Shown: one piece after another, positions 32,794 to 41,467 of the stretch
Position numbering within the stretch: the first letter of the stretch is position 1
Layout of the letters: each line of letters begins with the position of its first letter
Assembly: GCF_019430885.1 (NCBI RefSeq)
Contig: NZ_JAHYBZ010000012.1
Span: 84,004-148,003 of the forward strand
Direction of reading: 5' to 3'
Length of the DNA: 64,000 nt
DNA from: Roseomonas alba
GTDB taxonomy: Bacteria; Pseudomonadota; Alphaproteobacteria; Acetobacterales; Acetobacteraceae
Made by a program: the position numbers and the translations under genes
The notes under the pieces: model-generated
What the model saw: only the letters and a program-made list of their open reading frames with translations
Databases searched by the model: none
What the model was told of the DNA's origin: nothing

Positions 32794-33813
32794 TCATTCG
32801 GCGCGGATGCCGGCCTGGGCCGCGACGCGCTGCCATATCGGCACATCCTCCGCGAGGCGCCCGGCGAGGATGTCGGGCGCGCTCATCAGGGGTTCGGCGC
32901 CGAGAGTCGCGAAGCGGGCGCGGAAATCGGCATCGCTGCGCAGGCTGCCGAGTTCCGTCGAAAGCCGTGCGAGAATCGGTTCGGGCAGGCCCTTCGGTGC
33001 AGCCATGGCGAACCAGTTCGGGGCGATGTAGCCGGGGATGATCTCGACCGCGGCAGGGACGTCCGGCAGGGCCGGAATGCGCCGCGCCGTGGTGACGGCG
33101 AGGATGCGCGCCCGGCCCTCCCGCGCCTGGCCGAGGGTTTCCACCGTGCTGGCGAAAACCACGTCGATGTCACCGGCATAGAGCGCATTGGTGGCCTGCG
33201 CCGCACCGCGATAGGGAACATGAGTCAATTCTATCCCGGCGACCGAAGCCAGCATGGCGCCCGAGAGGTGGTTGGACGACCCGATGCCCGAGGTGCCGTA
33301 GGTGATCGTGCCGGGCTTGGCCCGTGCCTCTGTGAGCAGGTCCTGGAGCGTCGCGAAGCGATGGTCGGCCCGCACGACGATGGTGGTCGCGATCTCCGCC
33401 ACCAGGCTGACGGGCGCGAGGTCCACCCGCGGATCGAAGCCGAGATTGGCGTAGATGGCCGGCAGGATGGCGAGGGAGGAGGAGGTCAGCACCAGCGTGT
33501 AGCCGTCGGGCGGCGACTGCACGGTCGCTCGCAGTCCGATCGATCCGCCGGCGCCGGCGCGGTTGTCGATGATGAAGGGCTGACCGAGCCGTTCCCGCAG
33601 GCGCTCCCCGATCAGCCGGCCGACCGTGTCGATCGGGCCGCCGGGCGCGAAGGGAATGACGAGGCGGATCGGCTTCGACGGCCAGGCCTCCTGCGCGACG
33701 GCCGGTGCGGCGAACAGGCCGAGGCCGAGACCTGCCAGCCAACGGCGGGCGATGCGACCCTTGCCGCAGACGGCGGGGGGCATGGTCGGGCCCGGCGGGG
33801 TTGAACCGTTCAT
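32794..33813 (-). CDS. Bug/TctC-family tripartite tricarboxylate-type solute-binding protein
   Basis: The 339-residue protein starts at 33813 after an ACAGGAGGAA site. A signal peptide (RRWLAGLGLGLFAAPAVAQ) is followed by the Bug opening WPSKPIRLVIPFAPGGPIDT, then LGQPFIIDNRAGAGGSIGLR and YGTSGIGSSNHLSGAML. Bug proteins bind small carboxylates in the periplasm with high affinity. No TctA/TctB membrane genes are beside it, which is common for this expanded family. The nearest membrane gene in the operon is a broken DMT transporter. Confidence 0.92.
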   Translation of the reverse strand: MNGSTPPGPTMPPAVCGKGRIARRWLAGLGLGLFAAPAVAQEAWPSKPIRLVIPFAPGGPIDTVGRLIGERLRERLGQPFIIDNRAGAGGSIGLRATVQSPPDGYTLVLTSSSLAILPAIYANLGFDPRVDLAPVSLVAEIATTIVVRADHRFATLQDLLTEARAKPGTITYGTSGIGSSNHLSGAMLASVAGIELTHVPYRGAAQATNALYAGDIDVVFASTVETLGQAREGRARILAVTTARRIPALPDVPAAVEIIPGYIAPNWFAMAAPKGLPEPILARLSTELGSLRSDADFRARFATLGAEPLMSAPDILAGRLAEDVPIWQRVAAQAGIRAE

Positions 33814-33890
33814 GGCGTTCCTCCTGTCGCCGCTTTGTTGGCGCCTTGCCCGAACGATCCGACGGACGGGCGGCGCGCGCAACCCCCGGT

Positions 33891-34771
33891 TCAGCGCTTC
33901 GTCGCCTCCCGCCGGGCGATCCAGGTCGTCGCGGTGAAGATCACGGCGGCGCCGGCGAAGGTCGTGGCCGCCGGGACCTCGGTGAAGACCAGCCAGCCCA
34001 GGGTGGCCGATCAGATCATGTCAATGAACTTCACCGGCTGGATGGCCGAGAGTTCGGCGATGCGGAAGGCTTCGGTCAGGCACCAGTGGCCCGCGCTGCC
34101 GAGCAGCCCGGTCATCAGGAAGCAACCCCATGGCTCGACGCAGGGCCAGGTCCAGCCGAACACGGCGAAGGGCAGGTTGAAAGTGGAGACGGTGATGGCC
34201 TGCCAGGCGACGATGACCTCCGGCCGATCGCGCCGCGTGAGCGCCTTGGTGATGAGGAAGGACGCTGCGAAAAGCGGTGACGAGGAGAACATGACCAGCG
34301 ACCAGAATCCATCCGCCGTCCCGGTGAATGGCGGCGTCACCATCACCCGCACGCCGAGGAAGCCGATGATGGCGGCGACCCAACGCGCCCGCAGGATGGG
34401 TTCGCCCAGGAAGCGCACCGCCCTGGTCATGACGGCGATCAGGCTGGTGAAGCCGATCGCGGTCACGTCGGCGAGGGGTACGTGGGGGCAGGGCGGTGAA
34501 CCAGACCAGCCCTGTGCACAAGGCCGCGTCAGTCCTGGCCACCGAGGTCATGCGGTCACGAAGTGGCCAGGCCCGTGCGCGCCATGAAGGGCAGGAGCAC
34601 GACCAAGCCGGCGACATGGCGCAGGAACTGCGTCGGGAGGGGGTAGACTTCCTGCGACAGCCGCTCTGCGATCGCGTTCAGCAGGCAGAAGAGCAGCCCC
34701 GACAGCGCCATCCAGGCTATGCCCCGCAAGGTCGCCGCGCGCGTGGGCTGCGCGCGGGCGGGTTTGGTCAC
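33891..34771 (-). pseudogene. DMT/EamA-family transporter, inactivated
   Basis: The minus strand reads as a normal EamA transporter from ATG 34771 (RGIAWMALSGLLFCLLNAIA, then FLRHVAGLVVLLPFMARTG). It then hits a TGA at 34556-34558 and continues in other frames (GLVWFTALP, then VTAIGFTSLIAVMTRAVRFL). A long intact piece ends FRIAELSAIQPVKFIDMI where a TGA at 34011-34013 replaces the expected tryptophan codon. The last part (ATLGWLVFTEVPAATTFAGA) is still readable to the stop at 33891. At least two nonsense codons and frameshifts make it a recent pseudogene within an otherwise intact operon. Confidence 0.88.
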
Positions 34772-35646
34772 GCGTCGGCTGCCACGCGTGCCAGGATGCG
34801 CCCCAGGGCGGCATTGAACTCATCGGGCGCTTCGTAGGCTACCCAATGGCCGGCGCCGGGAATGCTCTCCGCCGTCGCACCCGGTCGCAGGCTGCGCACC
34901 AGGTCGAGGCGGAGGTCGACATGCGGGCGGGCAATGGCATCGAGGTCGCCATAGATGGCCGAGAGCGGTCCGCGGCCGCGCAGCAGCGCCTGCTTCAGCA
35001 GATCTGTTGTTGCCCAGCCGCGGCTCTTGAAGCGGGCACGGCGGGTATGGAGATCCTGCATGGCGAGGGCAACTTCGTCGATCCGCGTTGCATCCGCGAA
35101 CATCAGGGCGGCGAGGTTGTGGCGGTTCGCGTCCTCGCGCGCCGCGCCTTCCAGATGACGGACCTTCGCCATTTCCGTTGTGGAGCGTGGGAAGCCCAGC
35201 GCGCCCGCGCCGACAATGGTCAGGGACCGGCAGTGATCGCGGTCGACAGCGGCCAGGTGACCCGCGCAGAGCGCCCCGAAGGAAAAGCCTGCCAGATCAT
35301 AGCCCTCGCCCGCCGGAAGAACGTATCGCAAGCCCTCCGCCAGTATCGGGGCGATTGTCTCCGGCGTGGCCGGCATGGGCGGCATGGCGCTGTCGCCGAG
35401 CCCTGGCAGGTCGGCGCAGATCACCAGCCGATCCCGTGCAAAGACCGGGATGTTGCGTAACCAGTGCCGCCAGGATCCGGACCCACCATGCAGCAGCACC
35501 AGCGGTCGTCCCGCACCCCAGCGGCGCCAGACCATCGTACCGTCGCCGCAAGGCGTCTCCGTCCGCTGCGCCGTCGCGGCCACACCTCTGAGGGCAGCAT
35601 GCGGCTCGTCCCGCGCCGGATTGGCAACCCACTCCCCATAATCCAT
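34768..35646 (-). CDS. Alpha/beta-fold hydrolase
   Basis: A 292-residue hydrolase with the oxyanion HGGSGSWRHW (about residue 54), the nucleophile elbow LAGFSFGALCAGHLA (serine about 122), the acid region LSAIYGDLDAIARP and the histidine in IPGAGHWVAYEAPDEFN. The sequence is closest in style to C-C bond hydrolases and esterases of aromatic degradation. Its stop overlaps the start of the dead transporter gene (ATGA), so it is the first gene of the 35646-29464 operon. The substrate is unknown. Confidence 0.87.
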   Translation of the reverse strand: MDYGEWVANPARDEPHAALRGVAATAQRTETPCGDGTMVWRRWGAGRPLVLLHGGSGSWRHWLRNIPVFARDRLVICADLPGLGDSAMPPMPATPETIAPILAEGLRYVLPAGEGYDLAGFSFGALCAGHLAAVDRDHCRSLTIVGAGALGFPRSTTEMAKVRHLEGAAREDANRHNLAALMFADATRIDEVALAMQDLHTRRARFKSRGWATTDLLKQALLRGRGPLSAIYGDLDAIARPHVDLRLDLVRSLRPGATAESIPGAGHWVAYEAPDEFNAALGRILARVAADA

Positions 35647-35705
35647 GCGAACACCGTCAACCCTTGGACCGCCCCATCCTAGGCCAGGCGGCGGATCGGT
35701 CCAGC

Positions 35706-35716
35706 GGGGGGGGGGG
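35706..35716. repeat. G11 homopolymer tract
   Basis: Eleven consecutive G residues lie two bases beyond the stop of the hybrid kinase and 60 bases before the start of the hydrolase gene on the minus strand. Such tracts are prone to slippage and to base-calling errors. Confidence 0.9.
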
Positions 35717-35718
35717 CG

Positions 35719-38619
35719 TCAGGCGGCCGGCAGGCTTTGGACCGGCAGGACGCCTTCGACGCCCAAGCGCCGTTCGAGTTCCGGTAGCGTCGCCTTGGCC
35801 ACAGCGATCACGGCGGCCTGCAGGTCTGGCGACGGATCGCCGCCGCGGGCGGCGCGTTGCAGGGCGTCGGCCTCGCTGCCGAGGCGCGTCGCACCGAGGG
35901 TGCGGGCGGCCCCCACGAGTCGGTGCGCGGCATGCTGGACATGCCCGGCATCGGATTTCTCGGCGGCCGAGGCATTGGTCAGCAGCGACAGGGCGCGCCG
36001 TACCTCTCCGACGAATTCAGCAAGGATTCCATGGGCGGCGTGGCCCAGTTCGCGCTCGAGCAGGTCGAGCGTCGTAGCATCGATGTAGGGTTCCATGGCC
36101 GGGGCCTCGACCGTTTCGACAGGCGCCTCCACCTCACGTGCGGGGAGGGTCCTGAGGAGTTGCAGCAGCGCCGATCGATCGATCGGCTTCGCCAAATGTG
36201 CATCCATACCGGCCCGTCGCGTCGCGTCGATCTGATCCGGCAATGCCGAGGCTGTCAGAGCGATCACCGGCACGGTGCCGGCGGGGGGAGGCAACGCCCG
36301 GATGCGGCGCGTGGCCTCGAAACCGTCCATCCCCGGCATCTGAAGATCCATGAGCACCGCGTCGAAAGCAACCCCGTTCGCCAGCGCACGCAAGGCGGAG
36401 GGGCCATCCTCGGCAACCTCGACCTCGTGGCCGGCGCTGCGCAGCATGGCCTGGGCGATCTGGCGGTTGGCCAACACATCATCCACGACCAGAAGCCGCA
36501 GCAGTGCGTCGTCCTGTCGCGAGGCAACGGCCTGCTTCGGGGCTTCGTCCTCTACATCGGGCAGAACGACACGCCGCAGCGGGATCTCGAACCAGAAGAC
36601 GGCGCCGCCGCCCGGGGGTTCCACGCAGCCGATCTCACCATCCATCAGGGCGATGAGGCGCGCTGAAATCGCGAGGCCGAGGCCTGTGCCCTGGCCTTCG
36701 GCAAGGCCATGCGGATCGAGCTGGACGAAATCCTCGAACAGCAGGTGACGCTTCTCGGCGGGCACGCCTGGTCCGGTGTCCTGCACCTCGACCCGGAGAC
36801 GGGCCTCGCCGACGCATTGTACGCGCAGGTCCACGCGGCCGCTCGCGGGCGTGAACTTCACGGCGTTGGACAGCAGGTTCAGCAGCAACTGCCGCAGCCG
36901 CGTCGGGTCTAGCTCGGCAGCCTCCGGCAAGGCAGGGTCGAGGTCGAGATGGAAGGACAGTGCCTTCCGGGCGATCTCGGGCGCGAGCAACGTCGCGCAG
37001 CCTTCCAGCAGCGGGCGTAGCGCCACGCGGCGCGGTGCGAGGTCGAGGCGCCCCGCTTCGATCTTCGACAGGTCGAGCAGGCTGTTCACCAGGTCCAGAA
37101 GATGGCGTCCGGCCTCATGCAGTGTCTTGACCTGTTCGCGCTGTTCCGGCTCGAGGCGCGGATCCTGCAGCAGCACCTGAGCGAAGCCGAGCACGCCATT
37201 CAGCGGCGTCCGCAACTCGTGGGAGACGCGGGCGAGGAAGCGGCTCTTGGCCTCGCCCGCCGCTGCGGCGGCGTCGCGTGCGGTCGCGAGCTCCTGCATG
37301 GCGCGCTTGAGCACCGTGATATCGGTGCGGATGCCGACAGTGCCCCCATCCGGTGTGCGCCGCTCCGTGATCAGCACCCAGCGGCCATCGGGGAGAAGCC
37401 GTTCCATCGGCGGCTGATTGCTCAGATGGAAGGCCTTGCTCTCAGTGACGAAGGCTTCGATGTCGGCGCCGGCCTGGGGATACTGCCCGCGTTTTGCGCC
37501 TTCGCGCATGATCTCGTCGAAGCTCGTGCCCGGTTGGATGAAGGGTGCGCTGATCTTGTAGAAATCCTTGTAGCGGCTGTTGCAGGCGATCAGCCGGTCC
37601 TCGGCGTCGAACATGACGAAACCGTCGGACATGGATTCCAACGCATTTTCGAGCGTCCGCCGCGCGCGGGCGCGTTCCGACTCCGCCTTGTCACGCTGCC
37701 GCAGCATGATCATCAGGACCAACGCGATGACGATAATCACCATGCCCAGGACGCTCGACACGGCGAAGGCCCTGACGCGGTCGCGATACCAGCCGCCCAG
37801 CGCGGCATCGACGTCGATCGTCGTCGTGATCAGCAGCGTCGGGTAGAGAGTCGGCCGGACCGAGGCGAAGACCGGTCGCCCGCTGAAACGGCTGACGGTC
37901 ATCGTGGCGTCCGCGCCGATGCCCATGGTGCGCGCCGTCGGTTCGAGGCGCTGCCCTATCCGCGTTTCGTCATGCGGCACCGTGGCGAGCAGGGCGCCGT
38001 CATCCCGTTCCAGCGTCGTGCGCAGGCCAGGGCTCTCGCCGGCGGCGCTCAGCAGCGCGCGGACGGATGGGACAGGGACCTCGGCGACCGCGAGGACGGC
38101 CCCAATGCCGACGATCGTGACGTTACGCGCGAAGAAGAGCGTCCATTCGCCCGTCGAGGGATTCTGGATCGGGCCGCCGATCGACACGCCACCACCGCGT
38201 TCGGCGAGTTCCGAGAAGCCCGTTTCCACCGGCAGAGGCAGCCGCCGGCGGCGAGAGACCGGTAAGGCGGTCGCGACCGGCAGGCCGTTGGGGCCGAGCA
38301 GAAGGATGTCGCGATAGGTGAAGTTCTGATTGTTGAGCTGACGCAGCACGCGGTTGACCACGGCCATGTCGAGCTGCCCGTTCTGGGCGAAGTGCACGAG
38401 GATGGCGGGCAGGCCCGCCAGCATCGCGTCCACCTGCACGAAGGCCCGGTTGATCGAGGTCTCGGTCGCGAGGCTGATGCGCTCGACAGTATCTTCCGCA
38501 GCGCGGACCTGTGCCTCCCGCGCGCGGCCAATGATCATCAGCGTCGCAACCATCTGCGCGAGCAGCAGAAGGATCGCGCCGAAGAAAATGGCCCGGCGAA
38601 GGAACAGCGTATTCTGCAT
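35719..38619 (-). CDS. Hybrid sensor histidine kinase with PAS, receiver and Hpt domains
   Basis: The 966-residue kinase has a membrane helix at about 9-30, a periplasmic sensor region (31-283, single-Cache-like pattern ending LYPTLLITTTIDVDAALGG) and a second helix at about 286-306. A PAS domain follows (about 325-435, ESMSDGFVMFDAEDRLIACN), then HisKA with H467 in FLARVSHELRTPLNG and HATPase_c (NLLSNAVKF, DTGPGVP, GTGLGLAIS). A receiver domain has phospho-acceptor D758 (VLMDLQMPGMDG), and an Hpt domain has H899 in HAAHRLVGAARTLG. It lies three bases after a DctP-like binding-protein gene. No response regulator with a DNA-binding domain is nearby, so output must go through an unlinked partner. 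Confidence 0.93.
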   Translation of the reverse strand: MQNTLFLRRAIFFGAILLLLAQMVATLMIIGRAREAQVRAAEDTVERISLATETSINRAFVQVDAMLAGLPAILVHFAQNGQLDMAVVNRVLRQLNNQNFTYRDILLLGPNGLPVATALPVSRRRRLPLPVETGFSELAERGGGVSIGGPIQNPSTGEWTLFFARNVTIVGIGAVLAVAEVPVPSVRALLSAAGESPGLRTTLERDDGALLATVPHDETRIGQRLEPTARTMGIGADATMTVSRFSGRPVFASVRPTLYPTLLITTTIDVDAALGGWYRDRVRAFAVSSVLGMVIIVIALVLMIMLRQRDKAESERARARRTLENALESMSDGFVMFDAEDRLIACNSRYKDFYKISAPFIQPGTSFDEIMREGAKRGQYPQAGADIEAFVTESKAFHLSNQPPMERLLPDGRWVLITERRTPDGGTVGIRTDITVLKRAMQELATARDAAAAAGEAKSRFLARVSHELRTPLNGVLGFAQVLLQDPRLEPEQREQVKTLHEAGRHLLDLVNSLLDLSKIEAGRLDLAPRRVALRPLLEGCATLLAPEIARKALSFHLDLDPALPEAAELDPTRLRQLLLNLLSNAVKFTPASGRVDLRVQCVGEARLRVEVQDTGPGVPAEKRHLLFEDFVQLDPHGLAEGQGTGLGLAISARLIALMDGEIGCVEPPGGGAVFWFEIPLRRVVLPDVEDEAPKQAVASRQDDALLRLLVVDDVLANRQIAQAMLRSAGHEVEVAEDGPSALRALANGVAFDAVLMDLQMPGMDGFEATRRIRALPPPAGTVPVIALTASALPDQIDATRRAGMDAHLAKPIDRSALLQLLRTLPAREVEAPVETVEAPAMEPYIDATTLDLLERELGHAAHGILAEFVGEVRRALSLLTNASAAEKSDAGHVQHAAHRLVGAARTLGATRLGSEADALQRAARGGDPSPDLQAAVIAVAKATLPELERRLGVEGVLPVQSLPAA

Positions 38620-38622
38620 CGG

Positions 38623-39702
38623 TCAGTCGAGGCGCGCCGAGACCCCGACTTCCGGGGCCAGCCGGCTGTTCCAGGCGTCGACGCAGGGTTCGCCACAACG
38701 ACGGACCCAGCCGGGCAGGACGGTCTCGGTCAGCAGACGGATGCGCCGGTCCTGGTCCGCGGCCGAGACGGGGATGATGGTCGCCTGCCCGCGGCGGCCG
38801 GTCGTGCAGCTTGGCAGCCCGGCGTTGCAGGCGAAGCCATCGACCGTTTCAGTCTCTACCGCGTCCCAGATCTGGCGCTCAAGCGTGCCCACTTCGCGCC
38901 GGATGAGCGTGCGTGCCCATTCGGGCAGGCCATTCCAGGCGGCGCGGTTCGCGCCGAAGACCGATAATCCCCACGTGATGGCCATGCTGTGCATGTAAGG
39001 GGTCAGCTCATGCAGGCCGATTGCGTTGGCCGAGAGCGTTCCGGTCACGGCGCAGTCGACGACGCCCGAACGCACCGCCGCGAGCGTCTCTCCAAACGGG
39101 ATCACCACCGGCGTGGCACCGAGGGCGGCAAACATCTCCGACTGTCCGACCGAGGATGTGCGGATGCGCCGTCCGGCCAGGTCCGACAGCCCGGTGAACC
39201 GGTCGCGGCAGAAGACGACCTGCGCCGGATAGGTGTAGATGGCGAGGAGTTCGACATCGTAACGCTCGGCGAGCAGCTCCTCGAGGTGCGGGCGATAGGC
39301 CGCCACCGTACGGCGCAGCGTCGCCATGTCCGGATTGACCGCGGGCAGGTCGACGGCGTTGAACTCTGGTTCCTCGTTACTGACGACGGCGAGCAACACC
39401 GTGCCGAAGGGCACGACGCCGAGGCGCATCAGCGCCAGCATTTCCTGCGCGCGGATGCCGCTGCGGTCGAAGGGCGCGATCTCAGCCTGGATGCGGCCGC
39501 CCGACGCCTCCGCCAGGTGCTGGCGCCAGAAGGGTTCCTCATAACGGACATACTGGCTGACATCCGCGAGGCCGCCGACGATCTTCAGGCGCAGGGGTTC
39601 CTGCGCCGTCGCCTGCTGCGCGGCCGCATGGGCTGCCGTGAGGACCATAATGACAGGCAGGAGCAGCAGTGGGAGGATGGGCCGAAGCACTGATCGCAAC
39701 AA
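38623..39702 (-). CDS. TRAP-type (DctP-family) solute-binding protein
   Basis: The mature protein has DctP features: RLKIVGGLADVSQYVRYEEP, then AQEMLALMRLGVVPFGTVLL, LSDLAGRRIRTSSVGQSEMF and the carboxylate-clamp region GATPVVIPFGETLAAVRSGV followed by VDCAVTG. A signal peptide (PILPLLLLPVIMVLTAAHAA) precedes it. No ATG lies before the signal at useful distance; an AGGAGG at 39708-39713 points to TTG at 39702 or 39699 as start. Four cysteines near the C-terminus (FACNAGLPSC, RRCGEPC) are unusual. No TRAP membrane subunits adjoin; the next gene is a histidine kinase, suggesting a sensory role. Confidence 0.82.
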   Translation of the reverse strand: MLRSVLRPILPLLLLPVIMVLTAAHAAAQQATAQEPLRLKIVGGLADVSQYVRYEEPFWRQHLAEASGGRIQAEIAPFDRSGIRAQEMLALMRLGVVPFGTVLLAVVSNEEPEFNAVDLPAVNPDMATLRRTVAAYRPHLEELLAERYDVELLAIYTYPAQVVFCRDRFTGLSDLAGRRIRTSSVGQSEMFAALGATPVVIPFGETLAAVRSGVVDCAVTGTLSANAIGLHELTPYMHSMAITWGLSVFGANRAAWNGLPEWARTLIRREVGTLERQIWDAVETETVDGFACNAGLPSCTTGRRGQATIIPVSAADQDRRIRLLTETVLPGWVRRCGEPCVDAWNSRLAPEVGVSARLD

Positions 39703-39739
39703 TTCTGCCTCCTGAGCGTGCAGGCTCTCCGGAATTTGC

Positions 39740-39758
39740 CACTCTTCGGCGAAGAGTG
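39740..39758. promoter_or_regulatory. Perfect 9-1-9 palindrome in a divergent promoter region
   Basis: CACTCTTCG and CGAAGAGTG flank a single G. The site lies 38 bases upstream of the proposed DctP start and 77 bases before the GDPD gene on the other strand. It has the size and symmetry of a dimeric-repressor operator; no protein is known to me for it. Confidence 0.5.
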
Positions 39759-39834
39759 TCACAGTCTCTCCCAAAGAACCACACCCCTTCCGGGAATCTG
39801 GACGGGTCACGTTTAAACGTATGGACAGCATTCC

Positions 39835-40575
39835 ATGACTCGGCATGTTTGTGCGATCGCCAGCCATCGTGGTGGTTCTTTCCTTTGGCCCGAGAACGGG
39901 CTGGCAGCCTTTCGGGCGACGGCTGGCCTGGCGTTGGAGCAGTCGGAGTGCGATGTCCACGCTTCGGCCGACGGCGAAGCCATCGTGATGCATGACGCGA
40001 CGCTCGACCGGACGACGGATGGCTCCGGCCGTGTCGTCGCTTTCACGGCCGCCGAGCTGTCCCGCGTGCGGCTGAAGGGCGGTGGCGGGGAGACGGTGCC
40101 GCGGCTGGCCGAGATGCTGGCGCTGTACCGGGAGTCACCCGTCGCGCCGCGGATCGAGATCAAGGAGGATGTCGAGGGCCGGCCCTATCCGGGGCTCGTG
40201 GCCCGGGTGCTGGGGGAACTCGACCGCTCGGGGCTGCGGCGCCGGAGTTGGATCATCGGGTTTGACGCGCCGACCATGGCCGAGGTCGCTGCGATGGGCG
40301 GCGTCGCCGGCGTCGCCTGGCTGCTCGAGCGCAAGACGTGGCAGTCCCTGGGGCTGACGGGCACGATCGCGGTCGCCACGGCCTACGCCTTTCCCGAAGT
40401 GGGGGTCCACGAATCGCTGCTGGATGCGGAGGCCTGCGCAGCGCTGCGTGCCGCGGGGGTCGGCATCTCGGTGTGGGGGGCGAATCACGAGGCTTCGATC
40501 CGGCGCATGCTGGGGCTGGGCGTCGACCTGCTGGCGACCGACGATCCGCCGCTCGCCATCGCGCTGCGGGGATAG
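39835..40575 (+). CDS. Glycerophosphodiester phosphodiesterase
   Basis: A 246-residue GDPD-family protein with IASHRGGSFLWPENGLAAFR (catalytic H-R and E-N, residues about 10-22), the second catalytic histidine in ECDVHASADGEAIVMHDATLDRTTDG split over 38-62, and PRIEIKEDVEG. It cleaves glycerophosphodiesters to glycerol-3-phosphate and an alcohol. There is no signal peptide, so it is cytosolic. It ends 82 bases before the Liv operon and could be read with it, but nothing links the functions. Confidence 0.9.
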   Translation: MTRHVCAIASHRGGSFLWPENGLAAFRATAGLALEQSECDVHASADGEAIVMHDATLDRTTDGSGRVVAFTAAELSRVRLKGGGGETVPRLAEMLALYRESPVAPRIEIKEDVEGRPYPGLVARVLGELDRSGLRRRSWIIGFDAPTMAEVAAMGGVAGVAWLLERKTWQSLGLTGTIAVATAYAFPEVGVHESLLDAEACAALRAAGVGISVWGANHEASIRRMLGLGVDLLATDDPPLAIALRG

Positions 40576-40657
40576 TCCCCGCCGCGCGTCGTTGTTGCCA
40601 GGCTGCTGCCCGCACACCTAACCTGCGTCCAGAACGAACAAGGGAGGGCGCGCCAAG

Positions 40658-41467
40658 GTGGCTGGGGATCCGGCTGTCCTCGAGGCCGACAGGATCAGCC
40701 TGCGCTTCGGCGGGGTCAGGGCGCTGACCGATGTCTCCTTCTCCGTGGGGCGGGGGGAGATCTTCTCCATCATCGGGCCGAACGGTGCGGGCAAGACCTC
40801 GATGGTCAACTGTATCTCGGGCCGCTATCGGCCGACCGAGGGACGCATTCTGCTCGAGGGGCGCGACGTGACGGGTTTGCGGCCCAATCGCCGCGCAGCG
40901 CTGGGCATCGGGCGCACCTTCCAGAACCTGGCGCTGTTCGGGCATATGAGCGTGCTCGACAACATCATGGTCGGCCGCCATCACTTGCTTCGCACGGGCT
41001 TCCTGCGCGGGATGGTCTATTGGGTGGGCGGCGCCCAGACCGAGGAACTCGCCCATCGGCGCGAGGTCGAGGAGATCATCGACTTCCTCGAGATCCAGCA
41101 TGTGCGCAAGGCGACTGCCGGGACGCTGTCCTATGGACTGCGCAAGCGGGTCGAACTGGCGCGTGCCGTCGCGCTGAAGCCGCGGCTGATCCTGCTCGAC
41201 GAGCCCATGGCGGGCATGAACCTCGAGGAGAAGGAGGACATGGCCCGCTTCATCGTCGACCTCAACGAGGAATGGGGCATGACGGTGCTCATGATCGAGC
41301 ACGACATGGGCGTCGTGATGGACATCAGCCACCGCGTCATGGTGCTGGATTTCGGCCGAAAGATCGCCGAGGGGACGCCGGAGGCCGTGCTCGCCGATCC
41401 GCATGTGAGACGCGCCTATCTCGGGGAGGCGGATGACCTGGTCGAGGGCGAGCCGGTTCCGGCATGA
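40658..41467 (+). CDS. Branched-chain amino-acid-type ABC transporter ATP-binding protein, LivG-like
   Basis: A GTG start gives 269 residues with Walker A GPNGAGKTSMVNCISGRYRP, the signature LSYGLRKRVELARA (an altered LSGGQ, usual in LivG relatives), Walker B LILLDEPMAGMNLEE and the switch histidine MIEHDMGVVMDISH. It is the first gene of a six-gene set with overlapping or close junctions (its stop overlaps the ligase start). In operons of this order the substrate is often an aromatic or branched organic acid rather than leucine, because an acyl-CoA ligase is included. Confidence 0.93.
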   Translation: MAGDPAVLEADRISLRFGGVRALTDVSFSVGRGEIFSIIGPNGAGKTSMVNCISGRYRPTEGRILLEGRDVTGLRPNRRAALGIGRTFQNLALFGHMSVLDNIMVGRHHLLRTGFLRGMVYWVGGAQTEELAHRREVEEIIDFLEIQHVRKATAGTLSYGLRKRVELARAVALKPRLILLDEPMAGMNLEEKEDMARFIVDLNEEWGMTVLMIEHDMGVVMDISHRVMVLDFGRKIAEGTPEAVLADPHVRRAYLGEADDLVEGEPVPA

